From JANQQJ01 sp046290575 (GTDB lineage Bacteria; Pseudomonadota; Alphaproteobacteria; SMXS01), in assembly GCA_046290575.1 (NCBI GenBank), contig JBKAGX010000002.1, forward strand, positions 248,001 to 312,000: a stretch of DNA of 64,000 nt, written 5' to 3'. Shown here piece by piece: positions 15,704 to 23,138 of this stretch. Every line of letters begins with the position of its first letter. The first letter of the stretch is position 1. Below the pieces are notes generated by a model. That model had not been told where the DNA came from. It did no database searches and worked only from the letters and a program-made list of their open reading frames with translations. The position numbers and the translations under genes were made by a program.

Positions 15704-17313
15704 ACCGAGTTACTGTCGCCCAATGGAACAACCTGAAGGACCGTGAGCCGGCCCATGCGCGGGTCGCCAATGTCGATCTCGTGGTCACAAGATATGATGA
15801 TCAGGTGTCGGTCTTGTATGGCCGCTGCCTGCACCGCGGCGCGCTACTGTCAGACGGGTTTGTCCGCGGTGACAATCTGATCTGCGGGCTGCACGACTGG
15901 GATTATCGCCTTGATACGGGTGTCAGTGAATATGACAACAGTGAAGTGCTGCACAAATTTTCGTCCTGGGTTGAAGACGGCGACGTACAGGTAGACGAGG
16001 ACGAGATTGAGGCGTGGCACTGCGACCACCCACAACCCTTTGACCGAGACGCCTATCTGGGCGATTACGCTGATACCAACCCGGTGCCGGAAGAACCCTA
16101 TGTGGGCCGTATTCAGGAATACGCCCGCAATGGTCTCGAGAACACCGGGCATCACGGCCTCGTCACGGCGATGGGTGTGCCGCGCGATGAGTTGCCCACA
16201 TGGGACAATATTCAGATCATTACCGCGCAGCTTCACAAGCCGCCCCTGCTCGATGATGCGCCTGTCGAGACGGAAGTTGTTATCGGCCCGAATGCGCAGA
16301 AGCCCCTGAAGCTGGATATCCCACTTTTCGTGTCCGATATGAGTTTCGGCGCGCTGTCGGAAGAGGCCAAGCGGGCCCTGGCCCGCGGCGCAGAAAAGGC
16401 AGGGACCGGTATCTGCTCGGGCGAGGGCGGCATGTTGCCCGAGGAACAAGCTGAAAACGCACGTTACTTCTATGAATTGGCATCGGGACGATTCGGTTAC
16501 AGCGAAGACAAGGTGAAGCGCTGTCAGGCGTTCCACTTCAAGGGCGGGCAGGGTGCCAAGACCGGCACCGGTGGACATCTGCCCGGCAACAAGGTCACAG
16601 GGAAAATTGCCGAAGTGCGGAACCTGGACGAGGGGGAAGCGGCGGTCTCGCCGGCGCGCTTCCCCGACTGGACGGAAGTGTCCCAGATCCGGGAATTCGC
16701 CGACCATGTGCGCGATTACACCGGTGGGATTCCCATTGGGTACAAGCTCTCCGCGCAGCACATCGAAAAAGATATCGATGCGGCGCTTGAAGTCGGTGTG
16801 GACTACATCATTCTCGATGGGCGCGGCGGCGGCACCGGCGCGGCGCCGGTCATTTTCAGGGACAACATTTCCGTCCCGACCATCCCGGCCCTGGCGCGGG
16901 CAAGGCGGCACCTCGACAGTCTGGATCGCGGCGACGTAACCCTGGTCATCACCGGCGGGCTGCGAACACCGGCGGATTTCGTCAAGGCGCTGGCGCTGGG
17001 GGCGGATGCGGTTGCGGTTTCCAATGCTGCGATGCAGGCCATCGGGTGTCTGGGGATGCGAGCGTGTCACACCAACAACTGCCCGGTCGGCATCGCCACC
17101 CAGAAGGACAATCTGCGCGCAAGGTTGATCATTGAGAAGTCGGCACAGCAACTTGAAAATTTCTTCAATGCCTCGGTCGACCTCATGAAAATTCTGGCGC
17201 GTGCCTGCGGGCACAGTAACCTGAGCGAGTTCAGGGCTGATGATCTGGTGACCTGGAAGCGAGAGATGGCCGATCTGACGGGAATCGCCTATGGCGGAGT
17301 CGGTTCGCGCTAA
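15700..17313 (+). CDS. Rieske domain fused to FMN-binding glutamate-synthase-like (GltS) domain
   Basis: This 537-residue fusion begins with a Rieske domain: Cys43-x-His45 in CLHRG and Cys62-x2-His65 in CGLHDWDY. From about residue 150 it is the FMN-binding central domain of glutamate synthase, with SDMSFGALSEEAKRALA, KGGQGAKTGTGGHLPG, DGRGGGTGAAP and VITGGLRTPADFVKALALGADAV in pieces. Cys450-x5-Cys456-x4-Cys461 in the CLGMRACHTNNCPVGIAT motif matches the [3Fe-4S] site of glutamate synthase. The N-terminal glutaminase domain of true GltB is absent. The protein therefore has a Rieske cluster, FMN and probably a 3Fe-4S cluster, and may be an electron transferase or amine dehydrogenase. It overlaps the antiporter stop by 4 bp. 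Confidence 0.85.
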   Translation: MNRVTVAQWNNLKDREPAHARVANVDLVVTRYDDQVSVLYGRCLHRGALLSDGFVRGDNLICGLHDWDYRLDTGVSEYDNSEVLHKFSSWVEDGDVQVDEDEIEAWHCDHPQPFDRDAYLGDYADTNPVPEEPYVGRIQEYARNGLENTGHHGLVTAMGVPRDELPTWDNIQIITAQLHKPPLLDDAPVETEVVIGPNAQKPLKLDIPLFVSDMSFGALSEEAKRALARGAEKAGTGICSGEGGMLPEEQAENARYFYELASGRFGYSEDKVKRCQAFHFKGGQGAKTGTGGHLPGNKVTGKIAEVRNLDEGEAAVSPARFPDWTEVSQIREFADHVRDYTGGIPIGYKLSAQHIEKDIDAALEVGVDYIILDGRGGGTGAAPVIFRDNISVPTIPALARARRHLDSLDRGDVTLVITGGLRTPADFVKALALGADAVAVSNAAMQAIGCLGMRACHTNNCPVGIATQKDNLRARLIIEKSAQQLENFFNASVDLMKILARACGHSNLSEFRADDLVTWKREMADLTGIAYGGVGSR

Positions 17314-17747
17314 AGGCTCAGCCGCGGGTACTCGATCACCGGGCATCTGTTCATGACCACGTCGATACCGGCAGCCTCGGCCCTGACGGCGGCCTTATCG
17401 TCACGCACGCCGAGTTGCATCCAAATCGAGGTGATCCCCAGCCGGGGGGCGTGCTCCAATACGTCATCGACGAGAGGCGCGACCCATTCCGAGCGGCGGA
17501 ACACATCAACCATCTGAACGGGCCCGTCGATATCGGAAAGATCGGCAACGACAGATTCGCCCAGAATGCTCTGTCCGGCTGCTGTCGGATTGACCGGGAT
17601 GACCCGATGCCCCTTGCTTTGCAGAAACCGCATCACCTCATAGCTGTCTCGCGCCGGGTTGGGTGACGCGCCGATCATCGCTATGGTTTTCGAGCGGGTA
17701 AGGATATCGCGGATCAGGTCGTCGTCATTCTCACGAGTTTTGGTCAC
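17310..17747 (-). CDS. CoA-binding domain protein (YccU/CoA_binding_2 family)
   Basis: This 145-residue Rossmann-fold protein shows the family pattern: SKTIAMIGASPNPARDSYEVMRFLQSKGH split over residues 19-47, VIPVNPT, and IWMQLGVRDDKAAVRAEAAG towards the end. It probably binds CoA or an acyl-CoA, but no enzymatic role is established. Its GTG start overlaps the stop of the upstream oxygenase alpha gene by 4 bases (GTGA), so it is translationally coupled. This hints that it serves the oxygenase. Its stop overlaps that of the convergent GltS-like gene. Confidence 0.87.
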   Translation of the reverse strand: MTKTRENDDDLIRDILTRSKTIAMIGASPNPARDSYEVMRFLQSKGHRVIPVNPTAAGQSILGESVVADLSDIDGPVQMVDVFRRSEWVAPLVDDVLEHAPRLGITSIWMQLGVRDDKAAVRAEAAGIDVVMNRCPVIEYPRLSL

Positions 17748-19141
17748 GCGTCTTTGACCAGATACTTATCCAGCGTCTGGTGCATGTGGCGCACGCGGAT
17801 TTCCTGATAGTTCCCGAGCGTGATGCCCTTCTTGCGCGCCAGCGTCTTCATGCCTTTCTGTACCAGCGGCATATTGGACACGTCCTGCTCGAAGATCGGC
17901 GAAATCTGGTCCAGCTCCGGGGCTTCCGTAAACGAGTCATCGGGGCCCAGCACCCGCAACGCCGCCGGCTCTGGTCTTGGCCCCTCATCGGGGACAGGAT
18001 GCAGCAGCATCACATCCATGATGCACCAGTCCGGGTCGCTGCCCAGCGGCCGGAAGCGGTATACCAGCGGCAGGCCGAAATTGAACCAGGGCAGGAAGTT
18101 GGGGAACAGGAAGTACTCGATCGGATCGACCAGTTCGGTTGTCGTCAGGTTTGAAACATCTGCACCGAATCGTTCCCGCATTTCCTTAACGAGAATATCC
18201 TTGTTCACGGAGCGCGCTGTTTCGCCCTCAGCCAGTTTGAAGTCGCCGTCGCGCTTGTTGGCGCCGACGCCAGCCATCAGCACATCGGCCATTTCCTGTT
18301 CGGTCATCGGGTTATCAACATGCGGGCTGGGCACGCCCTGCAGGGTGTAGAGCCGGCTGACATTGTCACCCCAAATGTCGTATTGCGTGTTGGCGTCGCC
18401 GGTCATCGGCAGCGCCTGGGAGTGAGTCTCGACCACGTGGAAAGACTCGATGAATGCTTCCTGCGCAACCTTCCAGTTACAAGGCAGGGTGCGCCGTACA
18501 TTGGCGGACATGAACCGGTCTTCCAGCGGCCAGTTCCGGAAATGATCTGGCAACACACCCAGGTAATCAGCCAGCGGCTCCGCGTCGTCGTCCATGTTGA
18601 TGAAGATAAACCCACCCCATCTGTCGAGGCGCGCCTGTGGAAGGTCGAAATTATTCTGGTCGATATGCGGGAAATCCCAGTCGCAGGGAACTTCCTTCAG
18701 CGCGCCATCCAGTCCCCAGGTGAACCCATGAAACGGGCAACGGAATTGCGGCACATTGCCCTGGCTGTCGGACGGGCGCAGCTGGGTGCCGCGGTGCAGG
18801 CAGGCGTTGTAATAGGCGCGGAAGTCATCTTCGGCGGTGCGCACGACAATGAAGCTCCACTCACCGATGTCATAGACGATGTGGTCGCCGACCTCAGGGA
18901 TTTCTTCCTCGCGGCAGGCCATTTGCCAGACCCTGGTCCACATGTGATCGAGTTCGGCCTGAGCGAATTCCGGGCTGGTATAGCGCGCCGGGTCCATGTC
19001 TTCATTGCCCAGAAACCGGTATGACTGCTCGCGCAGATGTGCCGGTGGATTATCGCCGTCCCGGTCCAGAATGTCCTGAACACTGGGGCCGGTACTGCGC
19101 GCTTCGCCCGGCTTCAGGCCGTCATGTACATCCTTGTCCAT
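17744..19141 (-). CDS. Rieske non-heme iron ring-hydroxylating-type oxygenase, alpha subunit
   Basis: This 465-residue protein is a Rieske oxygenase catalytic subunit. The Rieske ligands are Cys114/His116 (CLHRG) and Cys135/His138 (CPFHG). The mononuclear iron site is in NWKVAQEAFIESFHVVETH, with His235 and His240. The residue that usually bridges the two metal centres (Asp) is Glu232. Glu at this place is reported for carnitine oxygenase CntA, so a quaternary-amine or other non-aromatic substrate is possible. No beta subunit or reductase gene is near. The start at 19141 has GGGGAGAA upstream; a TTG 18 bases earlier is unlikely. It forms an operon with the CoA-binding protein. Confidence 0.9.
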   Translation of the reverse strand: MDKDVHDGLKPGEARSTGPSVQDILDRDGDNPPAHLREQSYRFLGNEDMDPARYTSPEFAQAELDHMWTRVWQMACREEEIPEVGDHIVYDIGEWSFIVVRTAEDDFRAYYNACLHRGTQLRPSDSQGNVPQFRCPFHGFTWGLDGALKEVPCDWDFPHIDQNNFDLPQARLDRWGGFIFINMDDDAEPLADYLGVLPDHFRNWPLEDRFMSANVRRTLPCNWKVAQEAFIESFHVVETHSQALPMTGDANTQYDIWGDNVSRLYTLQGVPSPHVDNPMTEQEMADVLMAGVGANKRDGDFKLAEGETARSVNKDILVKEMRERFGADVSNLTTTELVDPIEYFLFPNFLPWFNFGLPLVYRFRPLGSDPDWCIMDVMLLHPVPDEGPRPEPAALRVLGPDDSFTEAPELDQISPIFEQDVSNMPLVQKGMKTLARKKGITLGNYQEIRVRHMHQTLDKYLVKDA

Positions 19142-19271
19142 CGCTGTTCTCCCCAACAATGATGACCAAGACTACCGCGAACAGGCCAGCATGAACAGGC
19201 AAGCGCCTTTGCGGCGGGCCAGTCGTCGGGTATGATCGGTTCGAGGGGTATTCAAACATATGGAGATACGT

Positions 19272-19730
19272 ATGAAATTCATGATCAAGACAGCGCTTGT
19301 GGCCTGCCTGATGGTGCCGATGTTTGGCGGTGCGAGCATCGCTACAGAGGCTGATGACGCAATCAAGTATCGCAAGGCCATCATGGAAGTCGTTGGCGGT
19401 CATACCGGCGCGTTTTTTGCGATCCTGCAGCAAAAGGTGCCGCATAGTGACGCATTGGCCTATCACGCGCAGGCCCTGGCTGATGCCTCAGCACGCGCAT
19501 TGGTGGCTTTCGAGCAGAATACCCAGGGCGAGGGGTCTGAAAAGACCACGGCGGCCGCCGCGGTCTGGGAAGATTGGGATGGTTTTGCTGAAAAGATGGA
19601 AGCTTTTCAGACAGCAGCTGAGGCAATGGCTGTTGCAGCTGCGTCAGGTGATATGGCGGCAATCGGGCCCGCAGCCGGACCGCTGGGCGGCTCCTGCAAA
19701 GCCTGTCACGACGACTACAGAACCAAATAG
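19272..19730 (+). CDS. Class II cytochrome c (cytochrome c' family)
   Basis: This 152-residue protein has a signal peptide (MKFMIKTALVACLMVPMFGGASIA) and a four-helix-bundle body. The C-terminal heme-binding motif is CKACH (residues 142-146), the usual place in cytochromes c'. YRKAIMEVVGGH in helix 1 provides the conserved region that carries the distal ligand or packs on the heme. It is periplasmic and may bind NO or carry electrons. The ATG at 19272 has GGAG upstream. It converges with the cytochrome b561 gene only 6 bases beyond its stop. In many genomes the two families pair functionally. Confidence 0.9.
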   Translation: MKFMIKTALVACLMVPMFGGASIATEADDAIKYRKAIMEVVGGHTGAFFAILQQKVPHSDALAYHAQALADASARALVAFEQNTQGEGSEKTTAAAAVWEDWDGFAEKMEAFQTAAEAMAVAAASGDMAAIGPAAGPLGGSCKACHDDYRTK

Positions 19731-19736
19731 GCCCCG

Positions 19737-20438
19737 TTATAGCTGCGTGACGGCGAGCGCTACGGCGCCCGACGTTACGGCAAGCACAAGCAATGCCATC
19801 CAGACCGGCCGGAACGTCAGGGTTTCGGCCGGTGCTTCTTCGCTTTCACCGGAGATCATGGCCGCAATGATGAAGTGGCCTTTATAGACCGTGTAGAATA
19901 GCACCGCGGCGATATGGATCAGGATCAGGATGAAGGCTACATCCCACAGATCATGATGCAGGCTGGCCAGCTCGAAAGACGTGTCATCGGAGACCATGTG
20001 GGACAGCGGCCCAGACGGTCCGAAGCCGGGGATTTCATCGTCGGCCGAGAATAGGCCCGTCACAGGGATTGCCAGAAAGAACCCCAGCATCAGCACCACG
20101 GACAGGCCGCCCAGCGGATTGTGGCCGACCCAAGGTTTGCTCTTGCTGAACAGGGTGCCCGTGTACCGCAGGATGGTCACAGGGCCTTTGACAAAATGGG
20201 TGAATTTGGCCGTCGTACTGCCCAGAAAACCCCATGTGATCCGGAACAGCACCAGGGCAAGCAGCGTACAGCCTGACCAGATATGGATTTCCACCAGATC
20301 AGGCGTCGCGATGCCCATGTTCTCGCCCGTATACCACTGCACGCAGACCAGCGCGATCAGCAGGATATGAAACAGTCTAACCGGCAGGTCCCAGATTTTC
20401 AGCCGCTTGTCAGTGTCCCGGCGCGCGCCTTCGTCCAT
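19737..20438 (-). CDS. Cytochrome b561-family diheme membrane protein
   Basis: This 233-residue membrane protein has four main hydrophobic helices of the cytochrome b561/Ni-hydrogenase b-subunit type. Candidate heme ligands are the histidines in RLFHILL, EIHIWSG, LHHDLWD and LIHIAAV. A further hydrophobic helix (VWMALLVLAVTSGAVALAV) ends the protein. It would carry electrons between a periplasmic donor such as the convergent cytochrome c' and the quinone pool. The ATG at 20438 has GGGGAAGAG upstream. An in-frame TTG 15 bases earlier is not favoured. Confidence 0.87.
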   Translation of the reverse strand: MDEGARRDTDKRLKIWDLPVRLFHILLIALVCVQWYTGENMGIATPDLVEIHIWSGCTLLALVLFRITWGFLGSTTAKFTHFVKGPVTILRYTGTLFSKSKPWVGHNPLGGLSVVLMLGFFLAIPVTGLFSADDEIPGFGPSGPLSHMVSDDTSFELASLHHDLWDVAFILILIHIAAVLFYTVYKGHFIIAAMISGESEEAPAETLTFRPVWMALLVLAVTSGAVALAVTQL

Positions 20439-20559
20439 AATGCTCTTCCCCAAATTCTAACGGCCTGAGTGATAGCCCCATCCTGATGATCTATGCGGTC
20501 ATCTGCAAGATCGTAGCCTGGAGATTGGCGCAGCCTTCGCCCCGTAGTAAGACAGGGTC

Positions 20560-21630
20560 ATGTATTTGACGAGATTCATGCTGTGGGGGGCGCTGGCATG
20601 TGCTGTGGGGTTCAGCGGGGCGTCGCTGGCTCAATCGCCAGCCAACGGTTTCCAGCTTGACCGGATCGCCGCTGATGCAGGGTATGGGTTCACGCCAGAC
20701 CGTCCCATTCCACTGGGTGGCTCAGCAACCGGCCAATTTCGCGACCGTCTGAACCAATTACATGATTTGCTCCGTGGCCCCCGGGGTGAGCCTCTGTCTT
20801 TTGCTGAATCGGGCACCTGCTGCGTATCTCTTGACCCGGATACCGGCGAAACCCGGTCGATCGAAATCTACGACGTTGCGGCGGAAGGGTACCGCCCTTT
20901 CAGACTCTACATTGACGGCCACACGGATGGCGCCATTCAAACGCCACTGGGCTTTCTCGCAACCATGACGGCAGATCATGCGGATATGCTCGCAATTGCG
21001 GAACGCGCCGTTGGTTTCGGCGATTTGAACGGGGCGGCAGAAGCGCTTCGCCCTCTTGCTCAGGCTGGTGATCTGGCGGGTCAGTTCGCCCTGGCGCGTA
21101 TCCTTGGCGACCTGGGACAGACCGATGAGGCCGGCAGCTTGTACGAGGCGCTGGCAAATGCGCGACACCCCGTCGCCCAGGCTTTGCTCGCTGCACGGCT
21201 GGAGAATGGTGTCGGGGGCCCGGCAAACCCCGATGCCGCTAAGACATGGTGGCGCAAGGCTGCCGCCAATGGCGACGGATCGAGTTTGTTGCGGGTCGCC
21301 CGTGATGTTATCGGGACAGGACAGGATCAGGCAGCGTTGCGGGCGGCCGCGCCACTGCTGGCGGCGGCGGCAGAGCGGGGAACACCCGGCGCCCAGGCGG
21401 CCTATGGACTGATGCTTGTCAACGGGCGCGGGGTCCGGCAGGACCCGGTCGCCGGTCTTACCTGGCTCTATCTCGCGCAACGTGTCGGCGACCCTAATGC
21501 CCGGGCCTATTATGCGCAGGTTACTCCCGGCCTGACGTCGGAGACCGTATCGCGTATCGAGCGCAATGCGGAAGCATGGCTTGCGGAACCCGGTCCGCCG
21601 CCGGCGGTAGAACTTCCGGAAGCGGATTAA
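20560..21630 (+). CDS. Exported Sel1-like repeat protein
   Basis: This 356-residue protein has a signal peptide (MYLTRFMLWGALACAVGFSGASLAQ). A small globular section around residues 70-130 follows, with ESGTCCVSLDPDTGETRSI and LYIDGHTDG. Sel1-like alpha/alpha repeats then run from about residue 145 to 335 (for example QALLAARLENGVGGPANPDAAKTWW-like and AAYGLMLVNGRGVRQDP). Sel1 repeats usually mediate protein contacts in the envelope. The adjacent Cys pair in the globular part is odd for a periplasmic protein and may form a vicinal disulfide or bind metal (inference). The gene stands alone, converging on purU with 5 bases between stops. Confidence 0.78.
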   Translation: MYLTRFMLWGALACAVGFSGASLAQSPANGFQLDRIAADAGYGFTPDRPIPLGGSATGQFRDRLNQLHDLLRGPRGEPLSFAESGTCCVSLDPDTGETRSIEIYDVAAEGYRPFRLYIDGHTDGAIQTPLGFLATMTADHADMLAIAERAVGFGDLNGAAEALRPLAQAGDLAGQFALARILGDLGQTDEAGSLYEALANARHPVAQALLAARLENGVGGPANPDAAKTWWRKAAANGDGSSLLRVARDVIGTGQDQAALRAAAPLLAAAAERGTPGAQAAYGLMLVNGRGVRQDPVAGLTWLYLAQRVGDPNARAYYAQVTPGLTSETVSRIERNAEAWLAEPGPPPAVELPEAD

Positions 21631-21635
21631 GGGCT

Positions 21636-22502
21636 CTAGCGGAAGACTACCGTTTTGCTGCCGTTCGGCAGGACCCGGCGTTCGCCGTGCCAGCGGACTG
21701 CGCGGTTCAATACGACACTTTCAATATCGCGTCCGATGCGCACCAGGTCCTGCGGTGTCTGTGTGTGATCGACGCGTTCCGTTGTCTGTTCGATGATTGG
21801 TCCTTCATCCAGATCGGTCGTCACATAATGTGCGGTGGCGCCAATCAGCTTGACGCCGCGTGCATGGGCCTGGTGGTAGGGGCGGGCGCCTTTGAAACTG
21901 GGCAGAAACGAATGATGAATGTTGATCGCCCGCCAGGCCAGGTGTTGGCAGAGCGCGGGCGACAGGATCTGCATGTACCGGGCAAGCACGACAAGATCGA
22001 TATCAAGGTCGTCGATCAGCGCCCTCAAGTCTGCTTCCTGTTGGGCTTTGGTGTCGGGCGTCACCGGCAGATGATGGTAGGGAATCTGGTGCCACTCGAC
22101 AAAGGATCGCATGTCGTCATGATTGGAAACGACCGCAACAATATCGATGGGCAGATTACCGCTCTTCCAGTCGTGCAGCAGGTTGTTCAGGCAATGGCCG
22201 AATTTGCTGACCATAACGACGACCCGCGCCTTTTCATCCGCTGGCCGCAGCTGAAAATCCATTGAGAAGTCTTCGGCGACGCTGGTGAACTGGGTGAAGA
22301 GCGCCTGGCGCTCCGGCAGTTTTGGGCTGCCTGCATAGAATTCGGCGCGAATGAATGACCGGTGGGAAATGGGATCGGCGTAGTGTGACAACTCGGTAAT
22401 AAAGCCGTCTCGCTCAGCCAGAAAGCCTGTGACGGCAGCGACAATGCCGGTGCGGTCAGGGCAGGTCAGCGTCAGAATGTAGCTGCGGTCTGTGGTCGAC
22501 AT
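21636..22502 (-). CDS. purU: Formyltetrahydrofolate deformylase
   Basis: This 288-residue protein has an N-terminal ACT domain (YILTLTCPDRTGIVAAVTGFL) and a C-terminal formyltransferase-fold hydrolase. Key family motifs are VVSNHDD, LARYMQILSP and INIHHSFLPSFKGARPYHQA, followed by ATAHYVTTDLDEGPIIEQ, which carries the catalytic Asp. PurU hydrolyses 10-formyl-THF to formate and THF. In sarcosine and methylamine catabolism it disposes of the one-carbon unit released by sarcosine oxidase. It lies 42 bp downstream of soxG on the same strand, the classical placement at the end of sox operons. Confidence 0.95.
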   Translation of the reverse strand: MSTTDRSYILTLTCPDRTGIVAAVTGFLAERDGFITELSHYADPISHRSFIRAEFYAGSPKLPERQALFTQFTSVAEDFSMDFQLRPADEKARVVVMVSKFGHCLNNLLHDWKSGNLPIDIVAVVSNHDDMRSFVEWHQIPYHHLPVTPDTKAQQEADLRALIDDLDIDLVVLARYMQILSPALCQHLAWRAINIHHSFLPSFKGARPYHQAHARGVKLIGATAHYVTTDLDEGPIIEQTTERVDHTQTPQDLVRIGRDIESVVLNRAVRWHGERRVLPNGSKTVVFR

Positions 22503-22544
22503 GGAAGAACTTGTGATCGCTGCAGGGAAAGAACAGTGGGGTGG

Positions 22545-23138
22545 TCAGTCGGAAAAGTCCGCTGTCTGTTCCTTTAGCCACACCCAAAGCCCGACTGCAA
22601 GAGCTCGTTCTACCAGGAGATCATAGTCCTGGCCTTCCGGCCTGGCGTGAAGAATGATTTCGAACCCGGCCAGAACTGTTTCGGCGAATCGACCCGGAGC
22701 AAACCCACGCGGGTGCAAATCCATGTCACAGCCACGGCGGAACAGGTTTCTGACGGAACGGCCCTCCAGCGATATTGAAACCCAGCCATCGCTGACATCT
22801 ATGGCCGCACCGATCCCCTGGTTCATCGCCGCATTAAGGCCCGTGGCAAGAACCTCTCCGCGATCATGCACGATCAGCCACCGGCCGGGCGCGCGCCAAA
22901 TGCAACAGGGATCAATACCTGTTTTTTCATCCGGCCCGTCAGGCAAGGGTTTGCCCAGAACCGCGACGGCATTGCGCAAGGCAGTGTCCGACCCGTCGGT
23001 CACCAGGACAAGCTTTCCTCGGTTCGGCCGTTCGCGAATGGTGAGGCCGCTTCCCTGCAGGGTAGCGGGCGTTGAACCCGACCAATCTGCCGCTAGCGGC
23101 GACTCGGGTTGAAGTGTTTCGGAAGCACGATCAGCCAT
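22545..23138 (-). CDS. soxG: Sarcosine oxidase gamma subunit-like protein
   Basis: This 197-residue protein matches the gamma subunit of heterotetrameric sarcosine oxidase: CIWRAPGRWLIVHDRG near the middle, then AAIDVSDGWVSISLEG, LFRRGCDMDLHP and FEIILHARPEGQDYDLLVERALA. Its fold resembles a truncated GcvT/YgfZ domain. The ATG at 23138 overlaps the soxA stop by 8 bases (ATGGCTGA), showing translational coupling. SoxG is not catalytic itself but completes the enzyme. Similarity is clear in the core, although the N-terminus up to about residue 30 is variable. Confidence 0.87.
   Translation of the reverse strand: MADRASETLQPESPLAADWSGSTPATLQGSGLTIRERPNRGKLVLVTDGSDTALRNAVAVLGKPLPDGPDEKTGIDPCCIWRAPGRWLIVHDRGEVLATGLNAAMNQGIGAAIDVSDGWVSISLEGRSVRNLFRRGCDMDLHPRGFAPGRFAETVLAGFEIILHARPEGQDYDLLVERALAVGLWVWLKEQTADFSD

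Noticed and set aside
15850..17346. 498-codon open frame on the minus strand across the Rieske-GltS gene
   Set aside because: The plus strand encodes intact Rieske, FMN and Fe-S motifs; the minus frame has none and no ribosome-binding site.
22503..22544. Riboswitch or attenuator between soxG and purU
   Set aside because: The 42-bp gap is too short and shows no conserved fold.
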